This document shows, piece after piece, positions 14,087-16,886 of a DNA stretch of 16,886 nucleotides. Below the pieces are notes generated by a model. It was not told where the DNA came from and searched no databases. It saw nothing but the letters and a program-made list of their open reading frames with translations. The number at the start of each line of letters is the position of its first letter. Position 1 is the first letter of the stretch. The stretch lies in NCBI GenBank assembly GCA_900551815.1, contig URXE01000051.1, forward strand, positions 1 through 16,886, given 5' to 3'. The position numbers and the translations under genes were made by a program. Origin of the DNA: an uncultured Collinsella sp. GTDB taxonomy: Bacteria > Actinomycetota > Coriobacteriia > Coriobacteriales > Coriobacteriaceae.

Positions 14087-15115
14087 CTAGGAAACAACCA
14101 GGCGCATGCCGGGATAGATCAGATTCGGGTTTGAGATGCCGTTCTTGGCGGCGAGATCCTGATAGGTCGTGCCGTACTTTGAGGCGATTCCGGAAAGGGT
14201 GTCGCCGCTTTGCACCACGTACACCTGCTCGGTTTCGGCCTGCCCGTTGATGACCGCCATAACCTCGTCGTAGCGCGGCCCCAAAACAGCCTTGCGGCGG
14301 CTGCCGTTGCCGTAATCGCCCGCCCAGGTCTCAGCGGCCAGATCCTCGGCGGATGCCGTGAGGATGTGGTTCACGAGCGACTGCACCTCCTGGTAGCGGT
14401 CGCCCAGCGCGTGCTTGCGGTCGTCGCCGTCTCCGAGCTCGCCAGCGAGCACTTTCGCCGCGAGGTCTGCCGTTGGCGTCTCGTCGATGCCGTGGATAAG
14501 CGAGTCGGGATCGCCGTTGGAGCCGCCAGCCATGGCCTCCCACTCCGCGCGGGAGATATAGCACTTGTTGATGTCGAGGTTGCCCGCCCAGCCGTCCAAG
14601 CGCCCGCATGAGGAGTACTGGCGGATGGCGCAGTCGTATGCGCCCTCGTTCCAAGGCGCGTCCTGGTAGCCCGTGGCGTTCATGTCGGCGTACTGCGCCA
14701 CCCACGTCTTGGCGTCGGTGAGGTTCCACGGGAAGACGCTCTTGCTGGCGTAGATGCCGATGCGATCCACGCTCACGCCAAGAAGCTCGGCCAGGCGCTC
14801 GGCCATGGCCTTGAGGTAGGACGTGTCGCCCCATGCCTTGTTGCCCTTATCCTCCCAGTCGATGAAGAACGCGGCCTTGCCGACGTAGCCCTTGCAGTGC
14901 TCGTAGAAGTACTCGGCCTCCGCCTCGGCATCGCCGCCGTTGACGTAGTGGTACACGCCGACGAGCTTGCCAAGACCGATCGCCTGCTGGATTTGGCGGT
15001 CGCAGTCGGGCGACACGTAGCGCGTGCCCTCGGTAGCCTTGCAGATAACGAAGTCGAACGGGACAGCCGCGAGGTTGATGCCGTTCTGCCAATTGCTGAT
15101 GTCTATTCCGTTCAT
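14087..15115 (-). CDS. Phage endolysin: GH25 muramidase, two CPL-7 repeats, LysM
   Basis: The 342-aa protein begins NGIDISNWQ, the GH25 start with Asp5, and carries the catalytic pair Asp86/Glu88 in FIDWED plus DGWAGNLDINKCY (174-186) closing the barrel. Two CPL-7-type wall-binding repeats follow, at about 216-251 (DLAAKVLAGELGDGDDRK) and 259-292 (DLAAETWAGDYGNGSRRK). A LysM module is at 298-341 (YVVQSGDTLSGIASKYGT). It should cleave the N-acetylmuramic acid to N-acetylglucosamine bond of host peptidoglycan at lysis. No signal peptide is visible, so export should depend on the holin. The ATG is one base past the peptidase stop, with GGGAG about 11 bases upstream. It is the last gene of the operon. 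Confidence 0.93.
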   Translation of the reverse strand: MNGIDISNWQNGINLAAVPFDFVICKATEGTRYVSPDCDRQIQQAIGLGKLVGVYHYVNGGDAEAEAEYFYEHCKGYVGKAAFFIDWEDKGNKAWGDTSYLKAMAERLAELLGVSVDRIGIYASKSVFPWNLTDAKTWVAQYADMNATGYQDAPWNEGAYDCAIRQYSSCGRLDGWAGNLDINKCYISRAEWEAMAGGSNGDPDSLIHGIDETPTADLAAKVLAGELGDGDDRKHALGDRYQEVQSLVNHILTASAEDLAAETWAGDYGNGSRRKAVLGPRYDEVMAVINGQAETEQVYVVQSGDTLSGIASKYGTTYQDLAAKNGISNPNLIYPGMRLVVS

Positions 15116-15116
15116 T

Positions 15117-15767
15117 CTATTCAGCGCTCCCTATCGCTATGAAATAAGCCCAATCAACTTGTTCGTACTGCTCGCGGCTCAGCCGCACCACGCCCTCGTA
15201 GGGGTCGTGGAAGGTCGCCGCCTCGCCGTCCCATCCGCAAAGCAGGACGATGTGCCCGCCGTAGTTCTTGCCGCCTTCGCGGAGCTGGCCAGTTAGGCTG
15301 CAAAACACCATCCAGCCGCCAGCCGCCTCGTCCAAGGCGTCATCGGCGTTGTCGTGGATAGGCGTGTAGCCCAAAGCCTGGTCGTTCGCGTTCATCCAAC
15401 GGCAGAACTTTTCCATGTCGTTCACGCCGTCCGTGAGGCACGATTCGCCAACGAAGCCCAGCATCTGCGCCGGCGTGCATGCCTGTCCGTAGAGCCATTC
15501 CCACGCCATGGCCGCGCACGTGAGGCCGCAGCCGGCAGCAGCCAGGTCTTCGCCCGCATACGAAAGCCCGCCCCAGCGCTCGTCTGCTTGGAGGTAGACG
15601 GGCACCTCGGCGGGCTTGTCGAGCGGCTTGTCGTAGATGACGGGCAAAGGCTCTTCCTTCGGCACCTTCGGCACGTTAGAGGCTATAAGCGCCACGTCGG
15701 CGAAGGCGGCGAGCAAAGCAAGCAGCGAGATGGCGGCGGCGATGCGCACGAGGCGCTTGCCGCCCAT
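15117..15767 (-). CDS. Membrane-anchored C39-like cysteine peptidase in the lysis cassette
   Basis: I start this at ATG 15765-15767 (MGGKRLVRIA), two bases after the holin stop, giving 216 aa; AAGGA lies about nine bases upstream. Residues 8-30 form a hydrophobic signal or membrane anchor, followed by a Pro-rich linker (33-56). The rest fits the papain-like C39-type family: VPVYLQADERWGG (55-67), AAAGCGLTCAAMAWEW with likely nucleophile Cys80, GGHIVLLCGWDG with His172, and FHDPYEG with Asp188. Such domains cut peptide or amide bonds. Here, between holin and endolysin, the likely target is a peptidoglycan crosslink or another envelope protein, which is inference. A processing or superinfection role is also possible. 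Confidence 0.75.
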   Translation of the reverse strand: MGGKRLVRIAAAISLLALLAAFADVALIASNVPKVPKEEPLPVIYDKPLDKPAEVPVYLQADERWGGLSYAGEDLAAAGCGLTCAAMAWEWLYGQACTPAQMLGFVGESCLTDGVNDMEKFCRWMNANDQALGYTPIHDNADDALDEAAGGWMVFCSLTGQLREGGKNYGGHIVLLCGWDGEAATFHDPYEGVVRLSREQYEQVDWAYFIAIGSAE

Positions 15768-15769
15768 TC

Positions 15770-16078
15770 CTAGTCGTCCTTCTTCGGAGTGCCCATGGCA
15801 AGCAGCGCGTCGAGCCACTTGTCTGTCACGCCGACCGCCTTGAAGGCTGCATATGCCACCTGCACGCCGCCTACCGCGGCGAAGATGGACGTAACCCACG
15901 CCGTGGGGTCAGTCGGCATACCCCCGGCCATGGCCGTCAATGCGCCGCACAGCGCCGATACTGCGATGGCCGTCCAGCGGGCGACATTGCCGGTCATCGC
16001 CTTCGTCTTGATAGCCTGCACGATATAGGGCACCACGAGGACGGTCAGCACCGTGAGTCCTGCCTGTATATCAGTCAT
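15770..16078 (-). CDS. Holin-like small membrane protein
   Basis: The 102-aa protein has three probable membrane segments (about 5-22, 34-52 and 61-82) and a short charged tail ending KKDD, the layout of a class I holin. AGGGAG lies six bases before the ATG at 16076-16078. Holins accumulate in the inner membrane and open at a set time to release or activate lysins. I do not recognise a specific holin family from sequence; the call rests on size, membrane topology and position directly before two lytic enzyme genes. Confidence 0.7.
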   Translation of the reverse strand: MTDIQAGLTVLTVLVVPYIVQAIKTKAMTGNVARWTAIAVSALCGALTAMAGGMPTDPTAWVTSIFAAVGGVQVAYAAFKAVGVTDKWLDALLAMGTPKKDD

Positions 16079-16080
16079 CT

Positions 16081-16494
16081 TTATCTCCCTGTCTCCTTGT
16101 TGTACATGAGGTCGACTCGGTCGTAGATATGGTCGACCTTCTCGGCCATGCCCTGGCTGCGCGCCTGGCTGTGGACCAAGTCCGCGTGGAGGACGTCATT
16201 TGACGCGACAACCGACTCCATGAGCGTTTTCATTCCTTCAATCAGGGTGTTGCTGCGCTCCATCTGGGCGGCGATGCGCCCCTCCATTTGGGACCGCTCG
16301 CGGTCGCGCTGCGCCCTCTCGTCGACTTCGGCCTGCTTGCGCTCCTCGCGCTTCAGGTCGAGCTCGCCCTTCCGCTGGTTTTGGCGTTTGTACTCCTCAA
16401 GAAATTGTCTCCCGAAGTAGAACGCAACGAGCGTCAGGAGCACGCCGCCAAGCCAAGCCGGTCCGTAAGGCGCAAAAAGCTTGAGCACTTCCAT
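16081..16494 (-). CDS. Small membrane protein with coiled-coil tail, lysis-module partner
   Basis: I start this at ATG 16492-16494 (MEVLKLFAPYG), giving 137 aa; AAGGAGG lies about nine bases upstream. One membrane segment (about 10-28, AWLGGVLLTLVAFYFG) is followed by a highly charged stretch (31-75) and a probable coiled coil to the end (EKVDHIYDRVDLM). The layout resembles small phage proteins such as XhlA or spanin-like partners, but the membrane segment is N-terminal here, unlike XhlA. It ends two bases before the holin start. It may regulate the holin or anchor the lysis complex. No family is recognised with confidence. Confidence 0.6.
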   Translation of the reverse strand: MEVLKLFAPYGPAWLGGVLLTLVAFYFGRQFLEEYKRQNQRKGELDLKREERKQAEVDERAQRDRERSQMEGRIAAQMERSNTLIEGMKTLMESVVASNDVLHADLVHSQARSQGMAEKVDHIYDRVDLMYNKETGR

Positions 16495-16514
16495 CCTGGG
16501 CGCCCTCCTTCCGC

Positions 16515-16682
16515 CTATTCGGCCGTGTACTCCTCGCCGGTGATTTCCTTGTACTCGTCGGCGGTGATCCATTTGCACTCGACAGCCTTGTAGACGCGCG
16601 CCTTGCTCCAAAGGTCTTTGTCGTAGTACTTCTTGACCTTCGCGAAGTGCTTGGAATGCTCAACGGTTTTCTTCGTAGCCAT
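16515..16682 (-). CDS. XkdX-family phage protein
   Basis: This 55-aa gene starts at ATG 16680-16682 with GGAGG about nine bases upstream; its first base overlaps the upstream gene's stop (TAATG). The pattern FAKVKKYYDKDLWSKARVYK (13-32) followed by AVECKWITADEYKEITGEEY (33-52) is the XkdX signature: lysine/tyrosine-rich start, W-S-K, then ITxxEYxxITGxxY. Members lie between tail-fibre and holin genes in phages and PBSX-like elements; their role is unknown. Confidence 0.85.
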   Translation of the reverse strand: MATKKTVEHSKHFAKVKKYYDKDLWSKARVYKAVECKWITADEYKEITGEEYTAE

Positions 16683-16886
16683 TACTGGTCACCTCCCACG
16701 GTCATGAGCAGGTAGTCGATGTTCGCCGTGTTGGTCTCGGTCTGCGTCGGCTGGGACGCCTGCTCGCGCATCTGTTCGAGCAGCGCCGGGAGGTCGGGCA
16801 CCTCGCCGTTGGCGTAGGCGGCGAGCGCGGAGGTGTAGGCGAGCTTTCGCGCCTTCCGCTCCACGTACTCGTCATCGTCGATAACG
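16682..16886 (-). CDS. Prophage protein of unknown function, C-terminal part (runs off right edge)
   Basis: The frame is open to the right edge, giving 67 residues before TAA at 16682-16684. A GTG at 16862-16864 could be read as a start, but the frame continues upstream (VIDDDEY) and no good ribosome binding site precedes it. I treat it as truncated. The visible part contains an alanine-rich helix, then a Gln/Thr-rich linker (SQPTQTETN) and ends NIDYLLMTVGGDQ. Small proteins of this size commonly sit between tail-fibre genes and xkdX in phages. No family is recognised. Confidence 0.55.
   Translation of the reverse strand, partial: VIDDDEYVERKARKLAYTSALAAYANGEVPDLPALLEQMREQASQPTQTETNTANIDYLLMTVGGDQ

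Larger units (their letters stand above)
13950..16886 (-). mobile_element. Prophage, lysis end (continues past right edge)
   Basis: Six consecutive minus-strand genes with gaps of 1-20 bases or one-base overlaps form the end of a late operon: partial unknown, XkdX-like, membrane/coiled-coil, holin-like, C39-like peptidase and GH25 endolysin, closed by an intrinsic terminator. XkdX next to holin and endolysin after tail genes is a common order in phages of Gram-positive hosts. The left limit is placed near the tRNA-like sequence and is approximate. Integrase and structural genes are not in the window, so whether the prophage is complete is unknown. Confidence 0.8.

Noticed and set aside
15768..15899. 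Arg/Gly-rich 44-residue extension of the C39-like peptidase
   Set aside because: It is the holin gene read in another frame. The internal ATG at 15767 has a binding site and begins a normal signal anchor.

Overview
This window looks like a chromosomal segment of a high-GC anaerobic gut actinobacterium of the class Coriobacteriia, with Collinsella as my best guess. That placement is inference: it rests on the gene mix (type III glutamine synthetase, cobalamin-dependent methionine synthase with a detached activation domain, DUF711 protein, an AfsR/SARP-like STAND regulator) and codon use, not on a marker gene.

Host part, left to right. The 3' end of nagB (glucosamine-6-phosphate deaminase) runs off the left edge and is closed by an intrinsic terminator. 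A 389-bp gap follows, then a 998-aa ATPase/transcription regulator on the + strand. It converges on a minus-strand CRM-domain RNA-binding gene (yhbY-like), and the yhbY terminator U-tract is encoded by the A-run at the regulator's stop codon. Further right on the minus strand are a class I SAM methyltransferase with an attenuator-like leader, a 142-bp giant inverted-repeat element, and a DUF711/UPF0210 gene.

Then comes a tight minus-strand methionine operon in the order metF, methionine synthase reactivation-domain protein, metH. The first junction is a one-base stop/start overlap. At the second junction the stop codon lies in the metH ribosome binding site. Together they make methyl-tetrahydrofolate, transfer the methyl group to homocysteine on cobalamin, and repair oxidised cobalamin. 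metF is divergent from glnN (glutamine synthetase III) across a 426-bp region containing an operator-like inverted repeat and a heavily structured glnN leader.

After the strong glnN terminator there is a 231-bp element bounded by 40-bp imperfect terminal inverted repeats. Next to it is a sequence resembling a tRNA T-arm (possible att site), then a minus-strand terminator. From there to the right edge is the 3' end of a prophage late operon, read on the minus strand: an unidentified partial protein, an XkdX-like protein, a membrane/coiled-coil protein, a holin-like protein, a membrane-anchored C39-like cysteine peptidase and a GH25-CPL7-CPL7-LysM endolysin. No integrase or head/tail structural gene lies inside the window.

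The least explained parts are non-coding: the 142-bp palindromic element, the 231-bp TIR element, the glnN leader and the methyltransferase attenuator candidate.
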